A DNA stretch of 12,949 nt from Firmicutes bacterium UBA4795 (GCA_002402825.1 DHGP01000039.1:1-12949), one strand, 5' to 3'; shown: positions 1 to 7,852, counted from the stretch's first letter. Notes: generated by a model from the sequence alone, not told the origin. Made by a program: numbers and translations.

Positions 1-41
1 CGGCGGAATGGAGGTTAAAATGGAAGGTAATAAAAGAGTAT

Positions 42-791
42 TTAACCTATGGCTTGTAATGTAATTAGGTCTTGTCTTACTTTATTTAATACATAGTCAA
101 AAAAGTCAGTCAGATCATCAGTTACGATTATGACGGCTTGCTTAATTAAGTTTGCCACGCGAGGGATATCAATATGCAGGTGATGTTTGGTAAACATTTG
201 TAAATCGTAGCGGGCGGCTAAAGAAGCCGCGGTTACCTGGGAAATTTCAATAAAACCGGCAAAACGAAGAATGCGCTGCTTTAATAAAGCTGGTTCTATA
301 GCGTAAAAATAGCCAAGATATTGACTAAGCCGGGTAAGCAAATCAATATTAACGAAAGCAGCGCTTAGTATTTTGCCGTAAGAATTAAAATTACTTAAAT
401 GCAGTTCAATACCCATTTCAATAATGTTATGAGTTTTCCACCATCCCATAGTGGACGGAAGTCGGCAAGCTTTTATTGTTTCGTCAATAAGCATCCGGCC
501 CTTTTCAAAACAGTAGCCGCGCTCATAGGAAAGGAATTTTTCATCGCCGTAATAATCGAGCCCGGCCGGTTTAATGCCATGGGTGATTACCCCCCGGGCA
601 AAATCAAGCAAATCTTCGTTATTATCCTGCTCCCGCATATAGGCTAATATTTCGGCCCCGCAGCCATGCGATTTTTGGCGGTCGGGAATAATGCCATGGG
701 CAATGTCCGGAAAAACACTACCCAAAGCCAGGGGTTCTGAAAGACGGTCAAAAACTTTTTCCGCAAAATACACGTGGGTTTGAGGGTACAT
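42..791 (-). CDS. Zinc-dependent phospholipase C-like protein (putative)
   Basis: A 249-residue soluble protein and last gene of the leftward three-gene operon. Its motif order resembles the bacterial zinc-dependent phospholipase C / S1-P1 nuclease-like all-helical family: an N-terminal histidine (H6, in QTHVYFAEKVF), a GSVFPD motif (residues 24-29), a helix with histidine H71 in GVITHG, D79, and an HNIIEMGIE helix supplying H121 and E125. These His/Asp/Glu residues could form a metal site. No signal peptide is seen, so if it is a hydrolase it probably acts in the cytoplasm. The start is ATG, 11 nt after the DUF4037 stop; the only ribosome-site-like sequence (ACAAAGG) is very close to it, so translational coupling is likely. 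The substrate cannot be told from the sequence. The family call is from motif recall only. Confidence 0.6.
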   Translation of the reverse strand: MYPQTHVYFAEKVFDRLSEPLALGSVFPDIAHGIIPDRQKSHGCGAEILAYMREQDNNEDLLDFARGVITHGIKPAGLDYYGDEKFLSYERGYCFEKGRMLIDETIKACRLPSTMGWWKTHNIIEMGIELHLSNFNSYGKILSAAFVNIDLLTRLSQYLGYFYAIEPALLKQRILRFAGFIEISQVTAASLAARYDLQMFTKHHLHIDIPRVANLIKQAVIIVTDDLTDFFDYVLNKVRQDLITLQAIG

Positions 792-802
792 CCTTTGTCT
801 AT

Positions 803-1729
803 TTAACCTACCCAGACATTTCTGTTTCTTAAATTTGGGTCTTTAATCTTTTCTTGAATAACTGGGCCGTGGTGAAGTAAAAAATCACTACCCAAAAAAC
901 TTAACCTTTGTCTTTTAAATTCTTTTATTATCTTCTGGCAAATTTCTTCGATGATTTCACTCTTTTTCGGGTAGTCAGGTGTAGATACTAGCACCCGCAG
1001 TTTTTCGTAAATATACGCTCCCATTAGGGGTAAACCTTTTACCGCCCGGTGCATCCATTTAAAGAACGGGGTGTATTTTTTATTTAACAAAAATACCAGG
1101 GAAATTATATCGGCGCAAAATTTAGCCTCAGTGTAAAGGGCGGCCACATATTCCTCTCTTTTAGCGCAGCGCGGGAAATTATACTGACCAAACTGCGCAA
1201 TGGTCATACAGCGGGAAGCTATCTTTTTTAATCTTACGTCTTCCGGATAAAATTCCTTTAGCTTGTTTCTAAATTGGGTAAATTCACCTAACGGGTCATA
1301 AAAGACCTTGCCGTTTGTGCAGGCTGCCAAAGCATTTTCAGGGATATAAAGCCACTCCTCCAGTTCGGCTGGGGGACGGTTAAGACCAATAAAATTAGCG
1401 TAAAATTCTCCTGTCTCAAATACGCCAACCCTGCCTCCTCCCCAATCGCTTACTTTTCTTGGCCCGTAATCTTCAAAAGTTTGCGGAAGCTTTTGATATT
1501 CTTCTTGCAACGCAGACCCAATTATTTCGTAATCTTTTTTATTAAGCCAAAGACAAAATGACGGACCCCAGTCGTGGTCTTTTGAAAATTCATCATCAAA
1601 ACCATAACATTCTGAGCCGTCCCCTACCAGTCCCGCGGCAATGCGGTGCTTATAAGCGCTGAATTTTTCGTTAATCAATGGTAAACCGTACTTTTCAAAA
1701 TATTTTTCACATATTTCTAAGCCTAACAA
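803..1729 (-). CDS. DUF4037 domain protein, nucleotidyltransferase-like
   Basis: A 308-residue protein with two recognisable parts. The N-terminal part has G38-S39, eleven residues, then D51-H-D53-W. This fits the hG[GS]x(9-13)Dh[DE]h signature of the Pol-beta-type nucleotidyltransferase superfamily, so both candidate metal-binding acidic residues are present. The middle (about residues 140-235) matches my recollection of the DUF4037 domain, including AQFGQYNFPRC, a helix beginning EEYVAA, and SLVFLLNKKYTPFFKW. The start is TTG, chosen because GGAAAGGA lies 7 nt before it. It begins 38 nt after the TPR gene stop and ends 11 nt before the phospholipase-like gene, so all three are probably one transcript. 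A nucleotide-transfer activity is inferred from the motif; no substrate is known to me. There is no signal peptide or membrane segment. Confidence 0.8.
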   Translation of the reverse strand: MLGLEICEKYFEKYGLPLINEKFSAYKHRIAAGLVGDGSECYGFDDEFSKDHDWGPSFCLWLNKKDYEIIGSALQEEYQKLPQTFEDYGPRKVSDWGGGRVGVFETGEFYANFIGLNRPPAELEEWLYIPENALAACTNGKVFYDPLGEFTQFRNKLKEFYPEDVRLKKIASRCMTIAQFGQYNFPRCAKREEYVAALYTEAKFCADIISLVFLLNKKYTPFFKWMHRAVKGLPLMGAYIYEKLRVLVSTPDYPKKSEIIEEICQKIIKEFKRQRLSFLGSDFLLHHGPVIQEKIKDPNLRNRNVWVG

Positions 1730-1767
1730 TTTCTTGTCCTTTCCTTTTTTAAATTTACGTTGAAATT

Positions 1768-2772
1768 TTAAGTTCGGGTGCTTAACAGGTCAATATTTTT
1801 TTGGGTTAACTCCGCTTGCTCGGTGGCGCCAATTTCTTTAAAAACTACCACTGCATCTTTAAAATACCTTAAGGCACTGTGCGGTTTGCCCTGAACAGCG
1901 TAAATATAACCAAGGTTACTTAATTGGTTGGCTTCACCGCGTTTATTGCCAATCTGGCGAAATATTTCTAATGCTTCGGTATAATACTTTAAGGCGTTAT
2001 TTTTATCCTCTTTATCTCTATATACCGAACCAATGTTACCCAACTGATAAGCTTCCTCTTTTTTATAACCAAGCTCTTTATATAAAGCCGCGGCGTTTTT
2101 AAAACAAGGTAAGGCTTTATCTTGCTCGTTTTGGTTAACGTATAAAAGGCCAATGTTGTTCAAGCATTTAGCTTCGTTTTCTTTATGGTGAATTTCCTGA
2201 CATATCTTTAAAGCTGCCTGATAGTAATTTACGGCCTCGTTTAAATCGTTTTTAAGGGTGCAGGTAAAGCCGATTTTTAATAAATAGTTTGCCTCGTCAC
2301 TTTTACGGCCGTTTTCGCGCAATATTTTTAGGGCTGCCTGGAGATACTGTAAGGCTTCATCAAAATTTGATTCCACGTGGCTCAAAACAGCCAGATTGTT
2401 TAAAAACGCCAACTCAAATCCTTTGGCGGCTACTTTTTGGCTTAAAGTTAAACCGGCCGCATACGCCTTAGAAGCGGCGGTTAATTGAGCGGCGCCATGT
2501 AAAGCGTTGCCCTGGTTGAGGTAAACTGACATGGTGGGGTGCACATTTATTGACTTAACGTAAGCGTCTGCGGCTTCTTGATATTTTTTATCTTTAAGCA
2601 ATTCCTCAGCCATTTGAAATTGCGCCTTGGATTCTTCTTTAAGTCCGGGATCAAGGTCAACAGTTTTTAACTCTTCCTCAAGGTTTTCTGGCGTAGCTTT
2701 AGAAACGACAATCCCGTTGCTTAAAGCCTGGTCTTCAAAAAGCTCTTCTTCTTTAAATTTTATATTTTCCAA
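1768..2772 (-). CDS. Tetratricopeptide (TPR) repeat protein, 40-residue period
   Basis: A 334-residue cytoplasmic TPR protein and first gene of the leftward operon. The first 50 residues are acidic and Glu-rich with no repeat. A degenerate TPR covers about residues 51-84. From residue 125 the repeats run with an exact 40-residue period: NNLAVL at 125, LKIGFT at 165, NNIGLLY at 205, GNIGSVY at 245 and SNLGYIY at 285. Each is followed by a second helix containing an (E/D/S)AL-x-YY/F core. The 40-residue spacing, longer than the canonical 34, is that of the kinesin light chain/LGN/Rapsyn-type TPR found in protein-binding scaffolds and in Rap-like regulators. The start is TTG, 9 nt after AAAGGAG. 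The likely role is to bind a partner, perhaps the DUF4037 protein encoded next to it; that pairing is inference from operon context. Confidence 0.9.
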   Translation of the reverse strand: MENIKFKEEELFEDQALSNGIVVSKATPENLEEELKTVDLDPGLKEESKAQFQMAEELLKDKKYQEAADAYVKSINVHPTMSVYLNQGNALHGAAQLTAASKAYAAGLTLSQKVAAKGFELAFLNNLAVLSHVESNFDEALQYLQAALKILRENGRKSDEANYLLKIGFTCTLKNDLNEAVNYYQAALKICQEIHHKENEAKCLNNIGLLYVNQNEQDKALPCFKNAAALYKELGYKKEEAYQLGNIGSVYRDKEDKNNALKYYTEALEIFRQIGNKRGEANQLSNLGYIYAVQGKPHSALRYFKDAVVVFKEIGATEQAELTQKNIDLLSTRT

Positions 2773-2856
2773 ACTTAACCGCTCCTTTTAAAATAAATGA
2801 AAAAAGTTTTTTAAAAAGCCGAAAAATAAAAAAAAGTAAATATTTCAACTTATTAA

Positions 2857-2885
2857 AATATATATTCCTATCTTGATAATGTCAA
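2857..2885 (-). promoter_or_regulatory. Sigma-A-type promoter of the TPR-DUF4037-phospholipase-like operon
   Basis: On the minus strand a perfect TTGACA (-35, 2880-2885) is followed after exactly 17 bp by TATATT (-10, 2857-2862, 5 of 6 consensus positions). Transcription would start near 2850, giving an AT-rich leader of about 75 nt before the TTG start of the TPR gene. A short TATCTTGATA palindrome (2869-2878) sits in the spacer and could be incidental. Confidence 0.75.
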
Positions 2886-2992
2886 TACAAATTACCGGCA
2901 TTTTTAAAGTTCGCTGGTTTTGTTTTCCTGGAGGAACTGCCAGTGACATTATACTATAAGCAGGAGATTGCAAAAAGTAATAATCATGTCTA

Positions 2993-3022
2993 TTGCTTGT
3001 AAGAAATAAGGTATGTTAAAAT
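2993..3022 (+). promoter_or_regulatory. lysA: Probable promoter of the lysA-led operon
   Basis: TTGCTT (2993-2998) is followed after 18 bp by TAAAAT (3017-3022). A TG one base before the -10 hexamer (3014-3015) makes this an extended -10 promoter. Transcription would start near 3029, leaving a leader of about 60 nt, too short for a lysine riboswitch. Confidence 0.6.
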
Positions 3023-3088
3023 AAAGCCGTCATTTAGATTATTTCTTTTCAGGGGATATTCGAATTATTTTTAAGGGGTTTTAAATTA

Positions 3089-4438
3089 ATGATTTTACAC
3101 GGAACTATGTGTATCAATCGCAAAGGGCACTTAGAGATTGGGGGCTGCGACATGGTAGAGTTGGCCCGTGAGTTTGGAACACCCCTATACGTGATTGATG
3201 AAGCGCTTTTTCGCCAAAAATGCCAGGAGTACTACCGGGAATTTATTGAAAAAAATAAGGCGGAAGTAGTTTTCGCCGCCAAAGCCCTGCTTACCACCGC
3301 TATTTGCCGGTTGGTTGAGGAAGAAGGATTGGGTTTGGACATAGTTTCGGGAGGGGAGCTATACACCGCCCTACAGGCTGGATTTCCTGTCTCACGGCTT
3401 TATTTTCACGGGAACAATAAATCGACGGCGGAAATTGAGTTTGCTTTAAAAGCCGGAGTGGGTTGTTTTGTGGTGGATAACCTCTACGAGTTGGAATTGC
3501 TCAATCATTTGGCCAGAGAAATCCCCACCCAGGCAAATATTCTTCTTCGGGTTACCCCGGGGGTAGAAGCACATACTCATGAATATATTAAAACCGGCCA
3601 AATTGATAGTAAATTTGGTTTAGTTATTGAAAACGGACAGGCTTTAGCGGGTATAAAAAGGGCTTTGGAACTAAATAGTGTAAAGCTAAACGGGCTTCAC
3701 TGTCATATTGGCTCCCAAATATTTGAACTTGAATCATACGAGCATACGGCTGAAGTGTTACTGAATTTTTCGGCGCAAGTTTACCAGGAGACAGGGTGGG
3801 TCCCGGCTGACCTTAATCTTGGCGGGGGCCTGGGAATATACTATGCCAAGGGTGACAGGCCATGTTCGATTCAAGAATATGCGGAAGTATTAACAACGGC
3901 GCTTCAAAAAAATGCCCTAAAGCACCATTTACCAATACCCCGCTTAATTGTCGAGCCGGGGCGCTCCATTTGCGGTCCTGCGGGTTCTACTGTTTATACG
4001 GTGGGGGCGGTAAAAAATATTCCTGGGGTACGTAAATACGTGACGGTAGACGGAGGGATGAGCGATAATCCCCGGCCGGCCCTTTACCAGTCCCGTTATG
4101 AAGCCTGTCTGGCAAGCAAAGCGGCTCAGCCGCCGGTGGAGACGGTTTCTGTGGCCGGTAAATGCTGCGAGTCGGGTGATATGCTGATTTGGGATATAGA
4201 GTTGCCCTTGGTAGAGCCAGGCGATACATTGGTTGTCAGCTGCACCGGGGCCTATAATTATACCATGTCCATGAATTATAACCGCCTGCCGCGCCCGGCC
4301 ATGGTTTTAGTCAATGATGGTCAGGCTGATCTTATCTTGCAAAGAGAAACTTACCCGGATTTAATTAGAAATGAAGTCTTGCCTGAGCGTTTAAAAAAGA
4401 GCCGGCGGGTAAATGTGGCTATATGCAAAAGGAAATGA
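3089..4438 (+). CDS. lysA: Diaminopimelate decarboxylase
   Basis: This PLP enzyme of fold type III decarboxylates meso-diaminopimelate to L-lysine, the last step of lysine synthesis, in the cytoplasm. At 449 residues it is full length. The PLP lysine is K65 in VVFAAKALL, followed by the GLGLDIVSGGEL segment. Other hallmarks are the GLHCHIGSQ motif, the LGGGLG phosphate-binding loop, EPGRSI, the catalytic cysteine in the CCESGD motif, and GAYNYTMSMNYN near the C-terminus, which shapes the active site of this family. The start is ATG, 10 nt after AAGGGG. An in-frame ATG at codon 7 is possible, but the homologous region begins around residue 8 either way. It ends 6 nt before the next gene, so the two are cotranscribed. 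Diaminopimelate is also a peptidoglycan precursor, so this step divides flux between lysine and cell wall. Confidence 0.97.
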   Translation: MILHGTMCINRKGHLEIGGCDMVELAREFGTPLYVIDEALFRQKCQEYYREFIEKNKAEVVFAAKALLTTAICRLVEEEGLGLDIVSGGELYTALQAGFPVSRLYFHGNNKSTAEIEFALKAGVGCFVVDNLYELELLNHLAREIPTQANILLRVTPGVEAHTHEYIKTGQIDSKFGLVIENGQALAGIKRALELNSVKLNGLHCHIGSQIFELESYEHTAEVLLNFSAQVYQETGWVPADLNLGGGLGIYYAKGDRPCSIQEYAEVLTTALQKNALKHHLPIPRLIVEPGRSICGPAGSTVYTVGAVKNIPGVRKYVTVDGGMSDNPRPALYQSRYEACLASKAAQPPVETVSVAGKCCESGDMLIWDIELPLVEPGDTLVVSCTGAYNYTMSMNYNRLPRPAMVLVNDGQADLILQRETYPDLIRNEVLPERLKKSRRVNVAICKRK

Positions 4439-4444
4439 CTAACG

Positions 4445-7204
4445 GTGGACATAATTACAACCCACGTTAATACTGACTTAGATGCTCTGGCATCCATGGT
4501 GGCGGCTCAAAAGCTTTATCCTGAAGCCTTGCTGGTTATACCGGATAAACTGGCTCCTGAGGTGGAAGAATTTTTATCTTTATATAAAGATGTCCTTAAT
4601 ACCTGTACGCTAAAAGAGATAAATTTTGCCCAAGTTAACCGGGTAATACTGGTAGATACCAGAAGACCCCGGTGGTCAGATAAATTAGACGCTCTTCTTA
4701 ACCGGCCGGAAATAGAAATCCATATTTATGACCATCATCCTCCCGCCGAAGGCGATTTTCAGGGTACGGTAGAAGTGTTTGAGCCGGTTGGGGCAACCAC
4801 TACTATTCTGGCTGAGCGGATAAAAAAAGAAAAAATACCCTTAACCGCTTTAGAAGCAACTATTTTAGCCCTGGGTATTTATTGTGATACCGGTTCTCTT
4901 ACTTTTAACGGAACCACCTCTTTTGACGCCAGCATGGTCGCTTTTTTACTGGCCCAAGGAGCCAACTTAAACGTGGTAAAAGGGTTTTTAAGCCGCCCTC
5001 TTTCCAGGGAACAAAAAGCATTGTTAAGAACTTTATTGTTTTCGGCTGAATACCACAATTTAGCCGGCTGTCGGATTCTTATTGCCAAAGCAGAGGTAAA
5101 AAAATTTATTGCCGACCTGGCGGTACTTACCCACTTAATTCTCGATATAGAGCACTGCGAAGCTGTTTTTACTATTGTAGCCATGAAAGACCGGATTTAT
5201 TTGGTGGGGCGAAGTAATGTTCCCCAAATAAACGCCGGGGAAATTATAACCTTTTTTGGTGGTGGCGGTCATCATACGGCAGCTTCCGCCATTATTAAAG
5301 AAGGCACGGTAAAACAGTTGGCGGCAAAACTTTTTTCCGTCATTAAGGAAAAAATTCGTCCTTCTCTTACTGCGGCAGATATTATGTCCAGCCCGGTAAA
5401 AACCATAACGCCCGAAACTACCATTAGTGAGGCAGGAGGACTAATGTTACGTTATGGCCATACCGGCTTTCCCGTAGTTGCCGAAGACCGTTTGGTAGGG
5501 GTAATTTCCCGCCGGGATATAGAAAAAGCCAACTACCATGGTCTAGGGCACGCCAAGGTAAAAGGTTTTATGGGCACTCACGTAATTTGGGTTCCTCCTG
5601 ATTTACCGGTAAGCCAGGTGCAGCAAATTATGACTGCTCATGACATTGGGCGGGTACCGGTGGTAGTCAACGACCGGGTGATTGGCATTATTTCCCGGAG
5701 TGATATTTTACGCACCCTCCATGGTGAAGAGAGTAAGCGGTACGCTTACGCTAATGAAACTACAGACAAAGATGCCTGTGCCCCCAAGGCAAACTCCATT
5801 CAAATCCCTTGCCGCCGGTCTAATATCAAAGTCCTAATGCACCAAAATTTAAGCCCGGACATATTAGACCTTTTAGTTAAAGCAGGAAAAATTGGGACAG
5901 CCATGGATTATCAGGTATACGTAGCCGGGGGAACTGTAAGGGATATTCTCTTAGGATTAATAAATTTAGACGTGGACCTGGTAATTGAAGGAGACGGTAT
6001 TGCCTTTGCCCGGGCCTTGGCCGATTTACTAAAAGTCAATTATGTTCGTACCCACCAAAAATTTGGTACGGCAGAAATAATATTACCCGCAGGAAATAAA
6101 ATAGATGTAGCCACCGCCCGGCTGGAATTTTACGCTCATCCGGCGGCGCTACCTCAGGTGGAAAGGGCCTCTTTACATCAGGACCTTTACCGGCGTGATT
6201 TTACCATTAACGCAATGGCCGTTGCCTTAAGCTCAAAAAATTTTGGAGAGTTAATTGATTATTTTGGGGGGCAGGATGACCTGAAGCAGGGTTTGATTCG
6301 GGTTCTTTATAACTTAAGTTTTATTGAAGACCCCACCCGTATTTTGCGGGCCGTCCGCTTTGAAAAACGTTATGATTTTCAAATAGAAAGCCAGACCTTA
6401 CAGTTTTTACAGGAAGCGGTCAAAAGGCAAATATTATTACAGGTATCTTCCGAGCGGATCCTGATGGAATTAAAACACATCTTAAAAGAAGATAAGGCGG
6501 GTAAGATGCTAATCCGTTTAAACGAGTTAAATGCCTGGCCTCAGGTATTTCCAGGGGTAGTTTTTTCCGGTCTTTTAAAATCTGTGCTTATTGCTTTGCC
6601 GGAAACTTTAAAATTATTAACCACCTGGGGCGCTTCAATACCCAGGGAAACCTGGCTTATTTACTTTATGGCGCTGCTGGTTACCGAACCAGAGGTTGTA
6701 AGTGGTGCGTCTTTTGATGAAACAGCCCATGAAAAGGCCGAAAATTTATGCCGTCATTATCATTTAAATAAACGCCAGACAGAGAAAATAATAGTTACCA
6801 GGAGGCACGGGCCCAAGGTCCTGTCCTTGTTTAAACAAAAGTCACCCCTGGTAAATTTAAGCGATCTGGCCCTGGCGCTTTTAAGTTTACCACTGGAGGC
6901 GCATCCTATATTGCTTGCTTTGCTGGAGGAAGAATGGATGCAGGAACGTTTTCGCGCGACCCTTTTATCTTTACAAAGGAATAAGCCGGTGATTAATGGT
7001 AAATATATTAAAAGCCTGGGTTACCGGCCAGGACCTTTATATCGTCTAGCGCTAAATGCTCTGTGGCGGTCGCGCCTGGACGGGCAGGTTAAAACCTTAG
7101 AAGAAGAAATGGCCTTTTTAAAACAATACTTTGAGCTTCATAAAAATGTTCCGACGTCCGGCGTCCGACGTCCAGCGTCCGAAAAGGAGGCATCTGGTGC
7201 CTGA
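4445..7204 (+). CDS. DHH-CBS-tRNA nucleotidyltransferase fusion (CCA- or A-adding)
   Basis: A 919-residue cytoplasmic multidomain enzyme. Domains in order: DHH phosphoesterase (about 1-200) with H7, D11, D13, D71, D96-H97-H98 and D148 all present; DHHA1 (about 210-300) ending in GGGGHH at 272-277; a CBS pair (about 308-362 and 373-425), usually an adenine-nucleotide sensor; and a class II tRNA nucleotidyltransferase/poly(A) polymerase head and body (about 485-895). In the last, GG is at 495-496, the catalytic D509-x-D511 pair in motif A, RRD at 583-585 in motif B, EDPTR at 628-632 in motif D, and a SSERILME helix follows. The family adds or repairs the tRNA 3' end. In Aquifex-type bacteria enzymes of this long architecture were described as A-adding, working with a separate CC-adding enzyme, so the exact activity here is open. 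The start is GTG, with AAAGGA inside the lysA end. The last 17 residues come largely from a tandem DNA repeat. Confidence 0.9.
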   Translation: MDIITTHVNTDLDALASMVAAQKLYPEALLVIPDKLAPEVEEFLSLYKDVLNTCTLKEINFAQVNRVILVDTRRPRWSDKLDALLNRPEIEIHIYDHHPPAEGDFQGTVEVFEPVGATTTILAERIKKEKIPLTALEATILALGIYCDTGSLTFNGTTSFDASMVAFLLAQGANLNVVKGFLSRPLSREQKALLRTLLFSAEYHNLAGCRILIAKAEVKKFIADLAVLTHLILDIEHCEAVFTIVAMKDRIYLVGRSNVPQINAGEIITFFGGGGHHTAASAIIKEGTVKQLAAKLFSVIKEKIRPSLTAADIMSSPVKTITPETTISEAGGLMLRYGHTGFPVVAEDRLVGVISRRDIEKANYHGLGHAKVKGFMGTHVIWVPPDLPVSQVQQIMTAHDIGRVPVVVNDRVIGIISRSDILRTLHGEESKRYAYANETTDKDACAPKANSIQIPCRRSNIKVLMHQNLSPDILDLLVKAGKIGTAMDYQVYVAGGTVRDILLGLINLDVDLVIEGDGIAFARALADLLKVNYVRTHQKFGTAEIILPAGNKIDVATARLEFYAHPAALPQVERASLHQDLYRRDFTINAMAVALSSKNFGELIDYFGGQDDLKQGLIRVLYNLSFIEDPTRILRAVRFEKRYDFQIESQTLQFLQEAVKRQILLQVSSERILMELKHILKEDKAGKMLIRLNELNAWPQVFPGVVFSGLLKSVLIALPETLKLLTTWGASIPRETWLIYFMALLVTEPEVVSGASFDETAHEKAENLCRHYHLNKRQTEKIIVTRRHGPKVLSLFKQKSPLVNLSDLALALLSLPLEAHPILLALLEEEWMQERFRATLLSLQRNKPVINGKYIKSLGYRPGPLYRLALNALWRSRLDGQVKTLEEEMAFLKQYFELHKNVPTSGVRRPASEKEASGA
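7153..7180 (+). repeat. GC-rich tandem heptamer repeat (RRCGTCC x4)
   Basis: Two 14-bp units (7153-7166 and 7167-7180) differ at one base. Each is itself two heptamers, giving GACGTCC, GGCGTCC, GACGTCC, AGCGTCC. The array is GC-rich against AT-rich flanks and lies inside the last codons of the nucleotidyltransferase fusion, just before the ribosome site of the next gene. It encodes most of the tail TSGVRRPAS. Confidence 0.85.
7184..7190 (+). promoter_or_regulatory. Ribosome binding site fixing the M50 protease start
   Basis: AAGGAGG ends 6 nt before GTG at 7197. This consensus site selects that GTG over the in-frame ATG at 7131, which lies far upstream within the preceding coding sequence and has no such site. 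Confidence 0.85.
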
Positions 7205-7829
7205 ACTACCTGGCTTATATCAAATTGCGATTTTGCTTCCCGCGATAATTGTTGGCCTTACCTTTCACGAGTTTGCCCACGGTTGGGTTGCTGATTATTT
7301 AGGCGACCGGACGGCGCGCCATCAGGGCCGGCTGACGCTAAACCCTTTGGCGCACGTAGATATTATTGGTCTGGCAATGTTATTCCTGGCGGGTTTTGGA
7401 TGGGCCAAACCTGTGCCGGTTAACCCTTATAATTTACACGGTGATATAAAGCGCAGCCTTTTACTGGTTTCTTTGGCCGGGCCGGCTACCAATATGACCC
7501 TGGCGGTTTTAGGGGCGGTAGCCCTTGGTTTCTTAGCCGGACAATTGCCTTATTACGGGGCGGACATGCTAAATCAAATTATCCGGATTAATGTCATCCT
7601 GGCCATATTTAATCTTTTGCCCATTCCTCCCCTGGACGGCTCAAAAATTTTAGCCGGTTTACTGCCAGGACAGCAAAACTGGTTGGTTGGCTTGGAAATG
7701 TATGGTACCATTATTCTTTTAGTGCTTTTATTTACCGGGATTATTGGGGGGATACTGAATTTAATTATTTCCCCGATCTACCATGTTTTAATAAACTTAG
7801 CCAGCGCTTTATCCTACCTTAAAATTTAA
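7197..7829 (+). CDS. Site-2 protease (M50) family membrane metalloprotease
   Basis: A 210-residue integral membrane protein of the short site-2 protease family, which cleaves membrane-spanning substrates. The zinc-binding HEFAH motif is at residues 24-28 inside the first hydrophobic segment. The third ligand region, N139-LLPIPPLD-G148, matches the family NxxPxPxLDG motif, so the active site looks complete. About four to five hydrophobic segments are visible (roughly 8-27, 57-70, 87-116, 130-148 and 168-192). No PDZ or CBS domain is attached; such minimal forms are common in Firmicutes and their substrates are usually unknown. The start is GTG, and the gene overlaps the preceding one by 8 nt, implying translational coupling. 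Reading from the upstream ATG would add 22 residues encoded by the heptamer-repeat DNA and is rejected. It is unlikely to be sporulation SpoIVFB, given its housekeeping neighbours. Confidence 0.9.
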   Translation: MPELPGLYQIAILLPAIIVGLTFHEFAHGWVADYLGDRTARHQGRLTLNPLAHVDIIGLAMLFLAGFGWAKPVPVNPYNLHGDIKRSLLLVSLAGPATNMTLAVLGAVALGFLAGQLPYYGADMLNQIIRINVILAIFNLLPIPPLDGSKILAGLLPGQQNWLVGLEMYGTIILLVLLFTGIIGGILNLIISPIYHVLINLASALSYLKI

Positions 7830-7837
7830 TAGTGGAG

Positions 7838-7852
7838 CAGGCATCTTGCCTG
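7838..7852 (+). repeat. Short perfect hairpin between the M50 protease and trpS genes
   Basis: CAGGCA (7838-7843) and TGCCTG (7847-7852) form a perfect 6-bp stem around TCT. No T-run follows, so it is not an intrinsic terminator. It lies in the 53-bp gap before trpS, just upstream of the ribosome site. Confidence 0.6.

Larger units (their letters stand above)
2773..3088. other. Divergent intergenic region between the TPR operon and lysA
   Basis: This 316-bp non-coding stretch is AT-rich, most strongly at 2790-2880, which includes AAAAAAGTTTTTT (2800-2812). It holds the leftward promoter at 2857-2885 and the rightward promoter at 2993-3022. A TATAAT (2948-2953) on the minus strand lacks a partner -35. 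I looked for the conserved elements and stem layout of the lysine riboswitch (L-box) ahead of lysA and for a T-box and saw neither. There is no plausible small ORF with a ribosome site in the middle part (about 2890-2990). Confidence 0.6.

Noticed and set aside
1..41. Possible end of a plus-strand gene (CGG CGG AAT GGA GGT TAA) or a 14-codon ORF from 20
   Set aside because: Too little sequence is present to support either. The short ORF converges with the phospholipase-like gene and has no recognisable product.
2948..2953. TATAAT on the minus strand as a second promoter for the TPR operon
   Set aside because: No acceptable -35 or extended -10 accompanies it, while the promoter at 2857-2885 is closer and much better.
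3987..4229. 80-codon open frame opposite lysA
   Set aside because: It lies wholly inside the conserved C-terminal part of lysA, is rich in Pro and Arg as expected for an antisense shadow, and has no ribosome site.
4879..5184. 101-codon open frame opposite the DHH domain
   Set aside because: It is antisense to strongly conserved DHH coding sequence and matches no family I know.
7131..7196. Upstream ATG giving the M50 protease 22 more residues
   Set aside because: The extra residues come mostly from the heptamer-repeat DNA, have no ribosome site and lack the hydrophobic character expected. GTG at 7197 has AAGGAGG 6 nt upstream.
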